This document shows, in pieces, positions 52,500 to 61,851 of a stretch of DNA of 64,000 nt. This DNA comes from Gammaproteobacteria bacterium (GTDB lineage Bacteria; Pseudomonadota; Gammaproteobacteria; Pseudomonadales; Azotimanducaceae). The notes beneath the pieces were generated by a model. That model worked only from the letters and a program-made list of their open reading frames with translations. It was not told the origin of the DNA and did not search any database. The position numbers and the translations under genes are program-made. Position 1 is the first letter of the stretch; each line of letters opens with the position of its first letter. The stretch spans positions 310,001 through 374,000 of the forward strand of contig JAJFJZ010000008.1 in NCBI GenBank assembly GCA_021773565.1, written 5' to 3'.

Positions 52500-55400
52500 A
52501 TGGTCACCATAAAGCGCTGCATGCGCCCAATGTCGTATGTATTTACATTTGCATGCGCAATGTTTTTGCTTCCATCACTGGAAGTAAGAGCTGAAGAAGA
52601 AGACAGCATCGTAGAAGAGGTTGTTGTAACCGGTTCTCGATTAAAGAGAGACCAGTACTCAAGTGCATCGCCACTACAGGTATTGGAAGTAGATAAAGCC
52701 CGTCAAATGGGTATTTCCAGTATCGCTGAGTTGTTGCAACGTGCCACGGTAGCTAATGGTGCGCAGGTTGACGCAACACTAAACAGCAACGCTGGTAACT
52801 CAAATGCAACAGAAGCGCCACCATCGGGTGGTGTTGGTTCATCAAACATCAACCTGCGTGGTCTTGGACCAGAACGTACCTTGGTTATGGTGAATGGTCG
52901 TCGCATGGGTTCAGTTGGTGTACGGGGTGCTCCTGCACAGCCTGATATTAACCTGATTCCGTTTGCCATGGTTGAGCGCGCTGAAGTGCTTACCGAAGGT
53001 GTTTCTGCCATTTATGGTGCGGACGCTGTGGCTGGTGTAGTCAACCTGATCCTCAGGGACGAATTCGAAGGCCTGGAAATTACTTCAAGCATTGAGAATC
53101 CTGAAGGCTCCGGTGGTAATATCCGATCCCTGTCATTCATCGCGGGTGCTGTTGGTGATCGTGCCAGCATTACCTTTGGTGCTGAATCTTTCGACCGTCG
53201 GCGCATAAGTACCGGTGATCGCGGCTTCTCGGATTCCTTGCAATACTTGCATGAGCTTGAAGATGGTACGGTGCTGTCAGTTGACCGTAGCCCCTTCTTT
53301 GACAATGTCATTGGCGTAAACGATCAGCCTGCATTCTGGATTCACTATACTCCAGGCCAAACAGATATTGGTATTCCAAATTTTGGTACCAATGCCCTGC
53401 TTCCACCGCCACCTGCTGGCATCGAACCGCGTAACTCGGCTACAGAACGCTTTCCTCTGAACGACTTTTACAATGACCAGGATGAGCGTCGTCGAGCTGA
53501 CCTTGTGAGTGAAATTGAGCGCTTTTCTGCAGTAGCTACCGGTAAGGTCCAAATGGACTGGTGGGCCAATGAAGAGCTTTACTTTGAAGCTTACTACCTG
53601 AATAGCCAGCTGTTCAGCATTGCTGCTACCGAGCAGGTATTTCCAGATGTACTGGGTGAAATTCCCATGGAAAATGGCCAGGGCGGATTCCTTCAGAACC
53701 CTGATGGCTCATTGCAAATGTTTGATAACCCGCTAAGCCCCTTCTCGGGTTTGTCCTCTCCTATTGTTACATTGGAAGACATTCCCCAGGATCGTGATAT
53801 TGAACGCCAACAGTTCCGTATCGTGACCGGGCTGCGAGGTGATTTGGGTGAATCAAGCTGGTCCTATGATGTGTTCTATTCATACGATCGTGGAACGGGT
53901 TTCCAGTCTCAGCCCATCCTGTTTGAAAACAACATGATCCTGTCTAACAATACGCTGCGTTTTGATTCTGATGGCAATCTGACTTGTGGTATTCCAAGCA
54001 TTGGTTATTTTGGCTTTGATACCCAAAATGATTGTGTGCCTACTAACTGGTATGCAGATTCCATCTTTACAGGTGGTCCCAATGGTGACGGTGCCTTCTC
54101 TACACAAGCCGAACTGGATTACCTGGTAGGTAACCGAACTAACCGTACTGTTGTAGAACAGTGGATTGGTAGTGCGGTTGCAACCGGTGACCTGATTGAG
54201 TTCAGTGATGGGCGTGTTATCGCTGCGGCAATTGGTTCCGAATATCGCAAAGACCGAATCGCGTCTCAAAACGATCTGGTTGGTGTTCAGGGTGCAAACG
54301 CTGCTGAAAGCCCATTACAGGAAGGTGAAACGTCGGGTGCCAGAAATATCTGGGAAGTATTTGGCGAGGTTAGCATTCCGCTTCTGCAAGACAAGGAATA
54401 CGCCAAGGACCTTAGCCTGGATTTGGCCGGACGATATACCGATGAGTCCAACTTTGGTAGTGAGTTCACTTACCGCATAAGACTCTCCTATAGCCCGGTT
54501 GAATACCTCTCCATGAGCGGTACTCTGGGAACCTCCTATCGTGCACCAAACCTGCGTGAGCAATTCCTTGCTGACCAGGGCGGTGGTGAAGCCGGTTCTC
54601 TCGACCCCTGCATAAACAATAATATCCAGACATTGCTTGGTGGTACGGGTAGTCAGACCGATGCCTTCTTCCAGCAAGTGGTTAATAACTGTGTATTAAG
54701 CGGTGTGGCATTTACCGACTCGGATAATGACGGCAATCTGGATGCAACTGTTCTGGGTACGCAAGGTGTAACCACTATCCCTGTGTCTACTGGTGGTAAC
54801 GTGGTACTGGAACCGGAAACTTCCGATTCTATTACCTTTACTGTTAAGTTTGCACAGCCATGGACAGACGCATTTGACTTTAATATTGCGGCCAGCTACT
54901 GGGATATACAGATCAAGGATTCTGTTGCATCGCCCAGTGCCAGTCTCATTATTAACTCCTGCTATCGGGATTCCAATTTCCCTAACCTGACCAGCCCATT
55001 CTGTGGTCTGATCACACGTCCGCCAGCGGGTGGAAACCCGGTGAGTGCTATAATCAACGGTGTTGACGCATCATTCTTCAATATTGGTGAAGCTACTGCG
55101 AAAGGTATTGATGTTAATACCCGCTTTATCTATGCCTTCGAAGATGCTGGCGTTGACCTGACCTGGTCTACCGCATGGACAATTCAGCTTGAGCAGGAAG
55201 TTGAGACATTCTCTCCTGAAGACAGGGATGAAAACCTGGGTGAAATTGGTACGCCCGAGGTCAAAATGACCTCTACTCTGGCACTGAGCTGGAAAGACTG
55301 GTCATTGTTTATGGAAAACCGTTACCTGGGTAAAGGCAAGAACGATATTGGTGTAAATCTACCAGTACCGAGCTTCCTGTTCGCAGGTCGTCCCATAAAG

Positions 55401-55619
55401 ACCGACAAGGATAGCGTTGGTTCAACCTGGTATACAGATATCGCGTTGACCTACTCAAAAGATACCTGGGCTCTGACAGCCGGTGTTAATAACGTGGCTG
55501 ATGAGGATCCACCCCGGATTCACGCATTCCAGCCTAGTCAGCGTAACAACGCAGTATCATCGACTGGTTATGACTTCTTTGGTCGTACCTTCTTTGTAAC
55601 AGCGTCTGTTTCACTGTAA
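52500..55619 (+). CDS. TonB-dependent receptor, complete
   Basis: 1039 residues from the ATG at 52500 (GGAGG five bases upstream). Signal peptide (FTFACAMFLLPSLEVRA), TonB box IVEEVVVTGSR, plug domain with LRGLGPERTLVMVNGRRMG and EVLTEGVSAIYGADAVAGVVN, then a large barrel ending GRTFFVTASVSL with terminal aromatic/Leu strand. The plug with GSSNINLRGLG is typical of receptors in the marine carbohydrate/peptide and CirA-like groups rather than classical siderophore receptors. Imports something large or scarce across the outer membrane with TonB energy. A perfect terminator follows, so it is monocistronic. Confidence 0.95.
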   Translation: MVTIKRCMRPMSYVFTFACAMFLLPSLEVRAEEEDSIVEEVVVTGSRLKRDQYSSASPLQVLEVDKARQMGISSIAELLQRATVANGAQVDATLNSNAGNSNATEAPPSGGVGSSNINLRGLGPERTLVMVNGRRMGSVGVRGAPAQPDINLIPFAMVERAEVLTEGVSAIYGADAVAGVVNLILRDEFEGLEITSSIENPEGSGGNIRSLSFIAGAVGDRASITFGAESFDRRRISTGDRGFSDSLQYLHELEDGTVLSVDRSPFFDNVIGVNDQPAFWIHYTPGQTDIGIPNFGTNALLPPPPAGIEPRNSATERFPLNDFYNDQDERRRADLVSEIERFSAVATGKVQMDWWANEELYFEAYYLNSQLFSIAATEQVFPDVLGEIPMENGQGGFLQNPDGSLQMFDNPLSPFSGLSSPIVTLEDIPQDRDIERQQFRIVTGLRGDLGESSWSYDVFYSYDRGTGFQSQPILFENNMILSNNTLRFDSDGNLTCGIPSIGYFGFDTQNDCVPTNWYADSIFTGGPNGDGAFSTQAELDYLVGNRTNRTVVEQWIGSAVATGDLIEFSDGRVIAAAIGSEYRKDRIASQNDLVGVQGANAAESPLQEGETSGARNIWEVFGEVSIPLLQDKEYAKDLSLDLAGRYTDESNFGSEFTYRIRLSYSPVEYLSMSGTLGTSYRAPNLREQFLADQGGGEAGSLDPCINNNIQTLLGGTGSQTDAFFQQVVNNCVLSGVAFTDSDNDGNLDATVLGTQGVTTIPVSTGGNVVLEPETSDSITFTVKFAQPWTDAFDFNIAASYWDIQIKDSVASPSASLIINSCYRDSNFPNLTSPFCGLITRPPAGGNPVSAIINGVDASFFNIGEATAKGIDVNTRFIYAFEDAGVDLTWSTAWTIQLEQEVETFSPEDRDENLGEIGTPEVKMTSTLALSWKDWSLFMENRYLGKGKNDIGVNLPVPSFLFAGRPIKTDKDSVGSTWYTDIALTYSKDTWALTAGVNNVADEDPPRIHAFQPSQRNNAVSSTGYDFFGRTFFVTASVSL

Positions 55620-55642
55620 GCGAGTAGTACTAAAGTAAAAGG

Positions 55643-55674
55643 AAAGGGTGTGTCTTCGGACACACCCTTTTTTT
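55643..55674 (+). terminator. Rho-independent terminator of the TonB receptor gene
   Basis: AAAGGGTGTGTC (55643-55654), TTCG tetraloop, GACACACCCTTT (55659-55670), then more T. Twelve perfect pairs. Confidence 0.95.
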
Positions 55675-55677
55675 ATG

Positions 55678-55733
55678 TGGGGTCAGAGTAAAGTGCCAGA
55701 GTAATTTTACTCAGGCACTTTTCTCTGACCCCA
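55678..55733. repeat. REP-like hairpin with TGGGGTCAGAGT arms
   Basis: Arms TGGGGTCAGAGTAAAGTGCC (55678-55697) and its complement at 55714-55733 pair with one mismatch; inside is a second stem GAGTAA/TTACTC. From memory, hairpins with GGGGTCAGAGT ends are scattered through many proteobacterial genomes near RAYT (Y1-type) transposases; none is encoded here, so it would be a non-autonomous copy. Its right half encodes the end of the next gene. Confidence 0.8.
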
Positions 55734-56370
55734 CAACAAAGTTAAGGCGGTTGACGGCCAGGGTTTTGTCTATTTCCGGTATATGCAGGCGGTAGCCACC
55801 AAAGCCGGTCTGCCAGAGTTCAACATCAAACTCATCAAAGCGCTTTAGTCTTGCCTCAAGGGTAGATCGATCAGATTTTTTCTGTTGCCAGATCTGGCCG
55901 TTGTCGAGTTTTACCCAGAGCTTTCTATAACCCACAAATTTGAAGGATGAAACGTGTGCTTCAAGGCGTACGTTTTGTTCCGCGTCTTCACCCCTGCGTT
56001 TTCTAGCTTCCTTTTTACCCAGTTTATCCAGCAATGTTTCCCTGAGGCTTTTCTTACGCTCCACCGGTGCTGTAGTAACTGCAGAGGGCTGGGTTTCACT
56101 GCTTGAAGCCTCGCGGCCTTGTACTGAAACGCCTGAATTATCCTTCGGTGATGTATCTACCACACTCGGGGTTTGACCGGTCCTGTTTCTCAGGGCTTCC
56201 TCAAGGCAGGTTATGCGCGCCGATTCAGAAACTGCGCGGGAGCACCATTCGATAGGATCCATATTTTCATCAGCCATTACCGGGACAGAGATTACTGGTC
56301 CGGAGAATGATAACGCCATTGCCAGAGCAAGTGCCGTTGGTTGTAAATGTTTGAAGGTACTTTGCTTCAC
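55711..56370 (-). CDS. Exported protein of unknown function, C-terminus supplied by a REP-like element
   Basis: 219 residues. Signal peptide (ALALAMALSFSGPVISVPVMA), then DPIEWCSRAVSESARITCLEEALR, a short Cys pair motif seen in several periplasmic proteins, a Ser/Thr/Lys-rich linker with a basic coiled segment (~100-125), and a beta-rich domain (VRLEAHVSSFKFVGYRKLWV, LDNGQIWQQKKSDR, GFGGYRLHIP) reminiscent of small proteins that end in a 'NGQxWxQ' strand. Not assigned to a named function. The last residues, VVGSEKSA and stop, are read from the hairpin repeat, so the native C-terminus may have been altered. Confidence 0.7.
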   Translation of the reverse strand: MKQSTFKHLQPTALALAMALSFSGPVISVPVMADENMDPIEWCSRAVSESARITCLEEALRNRTGQTPSVVDTSPKDNSGVSVQGREASSSETQPSAVTTAPVERKKSLRETLLDKLGKKEARKRRGEDAEQNVRLEAHVSSFKFVGYRKLWVKLDNGQIWQQKKSDRSTLEARLKRFDEFDVELWQTGFGGYRLHIPEIDKTLAVNRLNFVVGSEKSA

Positions 56371-56403
56371 GCCTTGATTCTCAACTTTTCCAAAAATGTA
56401 TTT

Positions 56404-57591
56404 TTACACACAATCACCCTCCAGTGTATTAATCCAGTCGCTAATGAGTTCCAGGCCTTCACTGTGATAAGTGCTTCTACCCAATTCCGGCATCATCTCT
56501 CCTGGATCAACAGTTTGCATCCTGAATGTGAGAATTGATTCTTTTGCCTTACCTGGCACGATGGCAAATTCATGGTTTCCGGAACCCCGCCCTGCAGCGA
56601 CCGGAGGTTTGCAGGTTCCCAGCCTGCGTGGTGTAGATTCCGCCATATGCAGGAATAATCCGGACGTGTCAGCAGAACCTTGCGGGTTATGGCAATGCGC
56701 GCAGTTTATGTCCAGATAGGAACGCGCCCTGTGTGCAAGATTGTCCCGGGAACTGGCATTCCAAAGGGCATTTGCACGTGTGGTAATTTGTGTTGGTGCG
56801 CCCTTCAGGTAAGACATTGACTGCCAGCTGGACAATTGATCTGCCGCACCAGCTTTGTAGTGCGCATACTTCTTGTCCAGATGACGCGTTTTCGGCCCGA
56901 TGGGTAGCAGTTCCCCGGAAGTATGGTCAGAGGCATGGCAGCTGGCACATTCGTTCCTGGTTGGTATTACGTAATGAAAATTGCTTACTTTGCCATCGGC
57001 GAATTGAAGTTCCAGTGTTTTTATGTCTCCTGCAATTTCCAGGTTCGCATCACTCTGGGATTCATTCCAGATATATGCCAGCGCCTGCCAGCCATCTTTC
57101 TGGAGCACGAGTAACCTCGTTTCTACCAGATACACCTGCGCAAGGTTGAGTTCATGCCCGGAGAAGTCGTTTGCGTAGTTATCCGTTGCAAGCAATAGTG
57201 GTGTGGATGGGCTGGGAGTCTCGGAATTTTGTGCGCCTGGTGCCATGCGTGGGTAATAGAAAGTCTTGGACAATATGGTTCCGCGAGGAAATTCAAATGT
57301 TTCACCTGGGCTGTATTGCGCGCTACGCCCTTCTGGCATCCAGACGGTCCTTAGTTTATGGGCGTAATCCGTAAACAGCGGTGTATTGAGATCAAAGGGC
57401 AGTACTGCTTCTCCCAGTCGTAATTTGTTGGCATGGCGCTGTACTACGCCCCATTGGGAGAGCAGTAGAGGGCTGCTATCCGTTGAAAAAGGCTGTACGG
57501 TTTGTGATGCTTTTTTTGGAATGCACGCAGCAACAAGGCATAAGCCGATTAACAGTACCGCAATGGCAGTCTTGCCAGATAAATGCTTCAT
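56404..57591 (-). CDS. SO2930-family dihaem c-type cytochrome lipoprotein
   Basis: 395 residues. Lipoprotein signal (CLVAACIP). N-terminal domain begins LLLSQWGVVQ and contains LPFDLNTPLFTDYAHKLRTVWMP, a hallmark of the SO_2930 group. Two haem sites: NECASCH (~220) and NCAHCHNPQG (~297), with a distal Met possibly in GEMMPELGRS. Members occur beside a parallel beta-helix protein; here that gene is 35 nt upstream on the same strand. Role of the pair is not known to me beyond being secreted redox/beta-helix partners. Confidence 0.88.
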   Translation of the reverse strand: MKHLSGKTAIAVLLIGLCLVAACIPKKASQTVQPFSTDSSPLLLSQWGVVQRHANKLRLGEAVLPFDLNTPLFTDYAHKLRTVWMPEGRSAQYSPGETFEFPRGTILSKTFYYPRMAPGAQNSETPSPSTPLLLATDNYANDFSGHELNLAQVYLVETRLLVLQKDGWQALAYIWNESQSDANLEIAGDIKTLELQFADGKVSNFHYVIPTRNECASCHASDHTSGELLPIGPKTRHLDKKYAHYKAGAADQLSSWQSMSYLKGAPTQITTRANALWNASSRDNLAHRARSYLDINCAHCHNPQGSADTSGLFLHMAESTPRRLGTCKPPVAAGRGSGNHEFAIVPGKAKESILTFRMQTVDPGEMMPELGRSTYHSEGLELISDWINTLEGDCV

Positions 57592-57626
57592 TAAACGAGT
57601 GAAAATGTCGCCTTGTTGATGCCTGC

Positions 57627-58880
57627 TCAGCCTGCGCTCAGAGAAAAGCCCAGTTCAATTGGAGGAAGTTTCTCTAGTGTGCAGCTATGATTCTTGATGT
57701 CGGTGCTTAAATTCTTATTCTCGTTGCCGTTGTCCAGGTTGACTATCCCTGCATCACCGTTACCCAGGCATATTGCAAACTCGGGTTTGAGGATGCCATT
57801 TTCCGCTTTTTCAGAATTTATGATGCCATCCCAGAGCACATTGGGAAATGCGCCGGTATCACCAAAAACCGCCACGCGAAGGGCTTCCAGTTCTGCTCCG
57901 TCCGGTTTGTTGCCACCTCCGGAAAATCGATTGTCGTAAATAAAGATAGCTTCGGGATAGGGGTCGAAGGCGTCGGCTGTTTTACGGCTTATCGGTTCTC
58001 CAACAGAAAAATAACTACTAATAATTATGTTGGCGGTTTGGTTATCTTTTATGTCGTTGTCGAATATTTCAACCTGGTCATTTGAGTTGACTACAATACC
58101 GGAGCCTGCAGGAACGCCGGCGACAGCAGTACCTCGAGCGCCAAAGTTTTCCGTGTTGTTGTGGTTTATGGTGTTGTTGTATACACGCGTTGCGTAACCT
58201 GGTTGTGGTAAATCCGGCATATTGAAGACCAGTATGCCGCCGGTATTATTAATCGCGGTATTGCCGTAGACATCTGCACTAATGGTATTTTCTATTTCAA
58301 TACCCGCCACGTTAAATTCTGCTCGATTGTTACGCACCACGACGTTACGCGACTGCCCAACATATATTCCGGCATCTGATGCTGCGATTGCTATGGAATC
58401 CTCAATGAGGGTATTCTCGGTTTGCACCGGGTAAATTCCATAGGCGCCGTTATTTGTATCCGGGCCATTTGTCCACTCGGTTCTGACGCGGCGAACGATG
58501 ATATTTTTGCCTTCGTTTATCTTGAGCGCATCACCTCGTGCATCCTCAATGGCAATGTCTTCAATGGTAAAATCGCTGGCGTTAACCAGCAGACCTTCGG
58601 CACCTGCGATCTGGGATTTGAAAGAAAGAATGGTCTTGTCCATTCCAGCTCCGCGAATGGTGACGCCGCTTTCGTTTAGAATCAGGCTGCGCGTCATGGC
58701 GATTGTACCGGTTGCAATTTCGATCACGTCGCCCGGCTTGGCATTCAGCAGTTTCAGGCGCAGTTGTTTTTCCTGGTTGATTTCCGGTGTCTGGCCTGGT
58801 GGCTTGCTGTCTTCTGGTGTGGCATCACAACCCTGAAACATGATTAACAGTAGTAGTGCAGGAAAAGGCAATATTCGCAT
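57627..58880 (-). CDS. Parallel beta-helix lipoprotein, partner of the SO2930-type cytochrome
   Basis: 417 residues from the ATG at 58880, which puts the lipobox FQGC near residue 17 of the signal; the longer frame adds a few residues before it. Right-handed parallel beta-helix: many short turns with Asn ladders (SRNVVVRNNRAEFNVAGIEIEN, TADVYGNTAINNTGGILVFN-like repeats, RVYNNTINHNNTENFG). Such folds usually bind or cleave polysaccharides, but no lyase active site is evident. Gene pair with the dihaem cytochrome, a recurrent arrangement in proteobacteria. Downstream of mnmH by only a few bases; may share its transcript. Confidence 0.87.
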   Translation of the reverse strand: MRILPFPALLLLIMFQGCDATPEDSKPPGQTPEINQEKQLRLKLLNAKPGDVIEIATGTIAMTRSLILNESGVTIRGAGMDKTILSFKSQIAGAEGLLVNASDFTIEDIAIEDARGDALKINEGKNIIVRRVRTEWTNGPDTNNGAYGIYPVQTENTLIEDSIAIAASDAGIYVGQSRNVVVRNNRAEFNVAGIEIENTISADVYGNTAINNTGGILVFNMPDLPQPGYATRVYNNTINHNNTENFGARGTAVAGVPAGSGIVVNSNDQVEIFDNDIKDNQTANIIISSYFSVGEPISRKTADAFDPYPEAIFIYDNRFSGGGNKPDGAELEALRVAVFGDTGAFPNVLWDGIINSEKAENGILKPEFAICLGNGDAGIVNLDNGNENKNLSTDIKNHSCTLEKLPPIELGFSLSAG

Positions 58881-58884
58881 GAGA

Positions 58885-59940
58885 CTAGGTCTTCTGAAGT
58901 AGGTAGTCACTAATAGTAGAACAATCACCCGTCAATATCACCCGGTCATGCTTGCGCGCAAGCTGGAAATCGTACATGGGGTCGTAGTACCAGTTGAGCA
59001 ACTTTTGTATCCACACGATATGTTTTTCCCGAAAAAGTGGTGCCGCTGTATCCAGGGAAAATGCCTTGCTCAGGCTTACTGCAATATCGTCACAGCGTTG
59101 GCCACCCAGGCGTCGATTTATCCGCTGTAGAGCGTCAAGGTAGTGTTGCCCCAATTGTTCGCGATTGCTTTCCGGGTTGGCCAGGGCCTGACAAACGTAC
59201 TCTTCAAATATGCGCTCACTGCGATCTTCAAGCGGACTTTCAAGTACCAGAATTGAGGCCTGTGACATTCGCCTAAAGAGGTTTTCTGGAACTGCAAGGC
59301 GACCAATGATCCGACTTTCGTCTTCAAGTATGATGCGGGTCCGGCTTTGCTGTTGCAGTAGTTTTCGGGCCAGTGCATGTTCAAAATTTATGGTAACAGG
59401 TTGTTCCGAAGACTGACGTCCAAATGCCGAGCCGCGATGGTTTGCCAGAGCTTCCAGATCTATAGAGTTGGAAAACTGGTTAATGAAGGGCGTTTTACCG
59501 GAACCGGTTCGACCTGCAATTATCAAAATTTCCTGTTGCGCAGGCGGGCTTGCAAAATATTCCAGGCAGCAGGTTCTGAGCGCTTTGAAGCCCCCTGGAA
59601 TTACCGGTACGCTTCTGCCTGCATCCAACAGCCATTGTTGTACGGTTTTGGAGCGAAGGCCACCACGCCAACAGTATAGATATGTGTCTTTATGTCTGTC
59701 GAGCGTATCCAGCCAGTTTTTTATACGGGAGGCTTTCACCTCGGGGCTAATGAGCTGATTGCCCAGATCTATTGCAGCTTGTCGACCCATGGCTTTGAAG
59801 CAGGTTCCCACCTGCTTGCGCTGTGCGTTATCCAGCAGCGGTATATTAATACTGTTAGGAAACGCACCTTTGGCGAATTCTTCAGGAGAACGCACATCAA
59901 GTAGGGTAACATCACTGCGCAGTATTTCTTTAAGGTTCAC
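58885..59940 (-). CDS. mnmH: tRNA 2-selenouridine/geranyl-2-thiouridine synthase
   Basis: 351 residues. Replaces sulfur by selenium at the wobble 2-thiouridine of tRNA-Lys, -Glu and -Gln, using selenophosphate from SelD. N-terminal rhodanese domain with LLDVRSPEEFAKGAFPNSIN and active Cys90 in YCWRGGLRSKTVQ; C-terminal P-loop domain with GRTGSGKT (143-150) and ILEDESRIIGR. Both Cys and P-loop are intact. Its presence implies that the organism makes selenophosphate, which bears on the predicted selenoprotein at 31262-31741. 8 nt after the Sel1-type lipoprotein gene stop-side; likely same operon. Confidence 0.95.
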   Translation of the reverse strand: MNLKEILRSDVTLLDVRSPEEFAKGAFPNSINIPLLDNAQRKQVGTCFKAMGRQAAIDLGNQLISPEVKASRIKNWLDTLDRHKDTYLYCWRGGLRSKTVQQWLLDAGRSVPVIPGGFKALRTCCLEYFASPPAQQEILIIAGRTGSGKTPFINQFSNSIDLEALANHRGSAFGRQSSEQPVTINFEHALARKLLQQQSRTRIILEDESRIIGRLAVPENLFRRMSQASILVLESPLEDRSERIFEEYVCQALANPESNREQLGQHYLDALQRINRRLGGQRCDDIAVSLSKAFSLDTAAPLFREKHIVWIQKLLNWYYDPMYDFQLARKHDRVILTGDCSTISDYLLQKT

Positions 59941-59948
59941 GGTTAGTG

Positions 59949-61640
59949 TCAGGGCACTGCGTCAATAATAACCCGGCCGTTTTCGAAGTCTTCCAGATGC
60001 GCCTTTAGCACATCAATCTCTTCAAGCTGTTCGCCTTCTTCGGCAAACTGTATTGCAAGCACCTGTAGTTCTATAGCGCGCTTAAAATTCCCACGTGCAG
60101 CACAGGCAGCTGCAAAGGTATCCAGATAAGCGGCATTTTCCATTGCAGTGCTATCCTTAACCATCATGCGATTCATTATTTCAAAGGCATAGTCCGGGTT
60201 TTTCAGGGCTTCAAGTTCTGTTACAGCCAGTGTCCAGGCAACCTCGTTGACAATGGCTGCGTTCCCGGGAGCCGCTTTGACGGCATCCTGATAATAACGC
60301 GTTGCACGCCTGAAATTCTGGTTTACCTCGCCACCGCGAGCGTACAGGTTGCCCATCAATATCAAAGCCTCGGGATGCTCCTGCTTGGCCAGATCCCTGA
60401 TCCAGCCCATGGCATTTTTACTGAAAGGGCGTTTCTCAAAAATCAGAAACCGTGCCAGTTGAATTCTTGCGCCGTTGTGCTCCTGTTCGGCCGCTTCGGT
60501 GAAGTGTCGTTCGGCTTTGTCGAGGTCAAAACCCTCTGATTCGCGGTTCATGTAATAAAACCCCAGGGACACCATGGCCGCGGTATTGTCCAGCTCCGCT
60601 GCCTGATATAAAAGTGCCAGACCCGAGGGTACGTTGTCATCTCCATACATGCCGCTGAGATAAAGTTGTCCCAGCACATACATGGCCTCGTCTGAGCCTT
60701 GTGCGATGGCCCTCAGGTAATGATCCAGCGCTACTTCAAGAGCTTCTTCGCGTAGCTCGCCCTCCAGGGAACGTGCCTGCACCTGAAAAATCCGTGCCAG
60801 CATAAGCGTTGAAAGCACATTTCCAGAACGGGTTGAGAGGTTAAGCCAGCGAATGGCTTCTTCGAAGCGTTCATCTCGTACGAGTATGGCTCCGATCAGA
60901 GCCTGTGCAGCGCTGTCCCCATTTTGTGCAAGATGGTTCACCAGATAGATTGGCTCAAATTCCTTGCCCTTTAGTTGTTTTTCTATTTCCTTGCGCATGA
61001 CGCCATAGGCAGTGCCAAGGTCGAAATAAACACTCTTGTGTCGGTTGTCAGCATTTGCGGAGACCAGAAGCAGAACCAGAGAGCGTTCTGCCCTGGTTAC
61101 ATAAATTGAACCCGCAGTAGTGAGTTGTTTGAGCCCGAGATAGGCATCTGCTTCCACAGATGACAATACTGAATAGGGCGATTCACTGTCTCCATTCCCG
61201 CTGGCTTCGATCGATGCGAGCAGAATATTTATCCACTGCACATGTTGCCCGGCAGCGTCAGCAGCTTCCAGGTACTGGTAATAAGCCTTCATGGCCATGT
61301 GACCAATAATACTTCCGTAGTAGCTGTCAAGGATGGTGGAACCGATAGCACCCAATTTCAGGGGCTGGTCTTCCATCAATTGGAGAACCTGTCTTTCAAG
61401 CGGGACAATTTTGGACAACCGCTCTGCGAAGTCTTCTGAATTGACAAAAGCCGACTTCAATTCTTCTGCGCTTACGGGGCTGCCTGATGAAGCGCGCCTG
61501 GCGAGTTCAGCATAATCGACGGGTAGTGATTGCTGGCTTGCACAGCCCCCCAACACCAGAGCAAAAAGCAGCGGTACCAAATTTAGATTTGCCCACCTTG
61601 TCCTGGGGGCTGCTGAACTGGTAGTTGGATTGTATTGCAT
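59949..61640 (-). CDS. Sel1/TPR-repeat lipoprotein
   Basis: 563 residues. Lipobox LVLGGC near residue 33, so an outer- or inner-membrane lipoprotein facing the periplasm. Most of the rest is alpha-alpha repeats of the Sel1 kind: EEAIRWLNLSTRSGNVLSTLMLARIF, GSDEAMYVLGQLYLSGMYGD, NTAAMVSLGFYYMNRESEG, HPEALILMGNLYARGG, with a TPR-like end. Scaffold for protein-protein contacts; partner unknown. 8 nt upstream of mnmH on the same strand, so perhaps one transcript, though no functional link is known. Confidence 0.88.
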   Translation of the reverse strand: MQYNPTTSSAAPRTRWANLNLVPLLFALVLGGCASQQSLPVDYAELARRASSGSPVSAEELKSAFVNSEDFAERLSKIVPLERQVLQLMEDQPLKLGAIGSTILDSYYGSIIGHMAMKAYYQYLEAADAAGQHVQWINILLASIEASGNGDSESPYSVLSSVEADAYLGLKQLTTAGSIYVTRAERSLVLLLVSANADNRHKSVYFDLGTAYGVMRKEIEKQLKGKEFEPIYLVNHLAQNGDSAAQALIGAILVRDERFEEAIRWLNLSTRSGNVLSTLMLARIFQVQARSLEGELREEALEVALDHYLRAIAQGSDEAMYVLGQLYLSGMYGDDNVPSGLALLYQAAELDNTAAMVSLGFYYMNRESEGFDLDKAERHFTEAAEQEHNGARIQLARFLIFEKRPFSKNAMGWIRDLAKQEHPEALILMGNLYARGGEVNQNFRRATRYYQDAVKAAPGNAAIVNEVAWTLAVTELEALKNPDYAFEIMNRMMVKDSTAMENAAYLDTFAAACAARGNFKRAIELQVLAIQFAEEGEQLEEIDVLKAHLEDFENGRVIIDAVP

Positions 61641-61851
61641 ACTTTTTGTGATGCTCCATTAGCATTTCGTTATATCATGTGCGGCCAAGGCGATAAATAG
61701 CTCCAAACTCGCTTACCGTCACCCGTATGATGTTGTATTGAGCGGTGTCTGGGCTTAGAACGCGTTCGGTGGCATTCAGTTCCGGTTTATATTGTAATAC
61801 CAGCCGGTTTTGTTTTGGCTTTATTTTGATTATTTTTGCAGGGAGGTAAGT
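61641..61851. promoter_or_regulatory. Divergent promoter region of the Sel1 lipoprotein and msrA genes
   Basis: 211 nt without a gene. AT-rich near 61790-61840, where the msrA promoter probably lies. No palindrome or riboswitch recognised. Confidence 0.45.

Noticed and set aside
52307-52594. 95-residue ORF ahead of the TonB receptor
   Set aside because: It overlaps the receptor start in another frame, has no family features and no convincing ribosome binding site.
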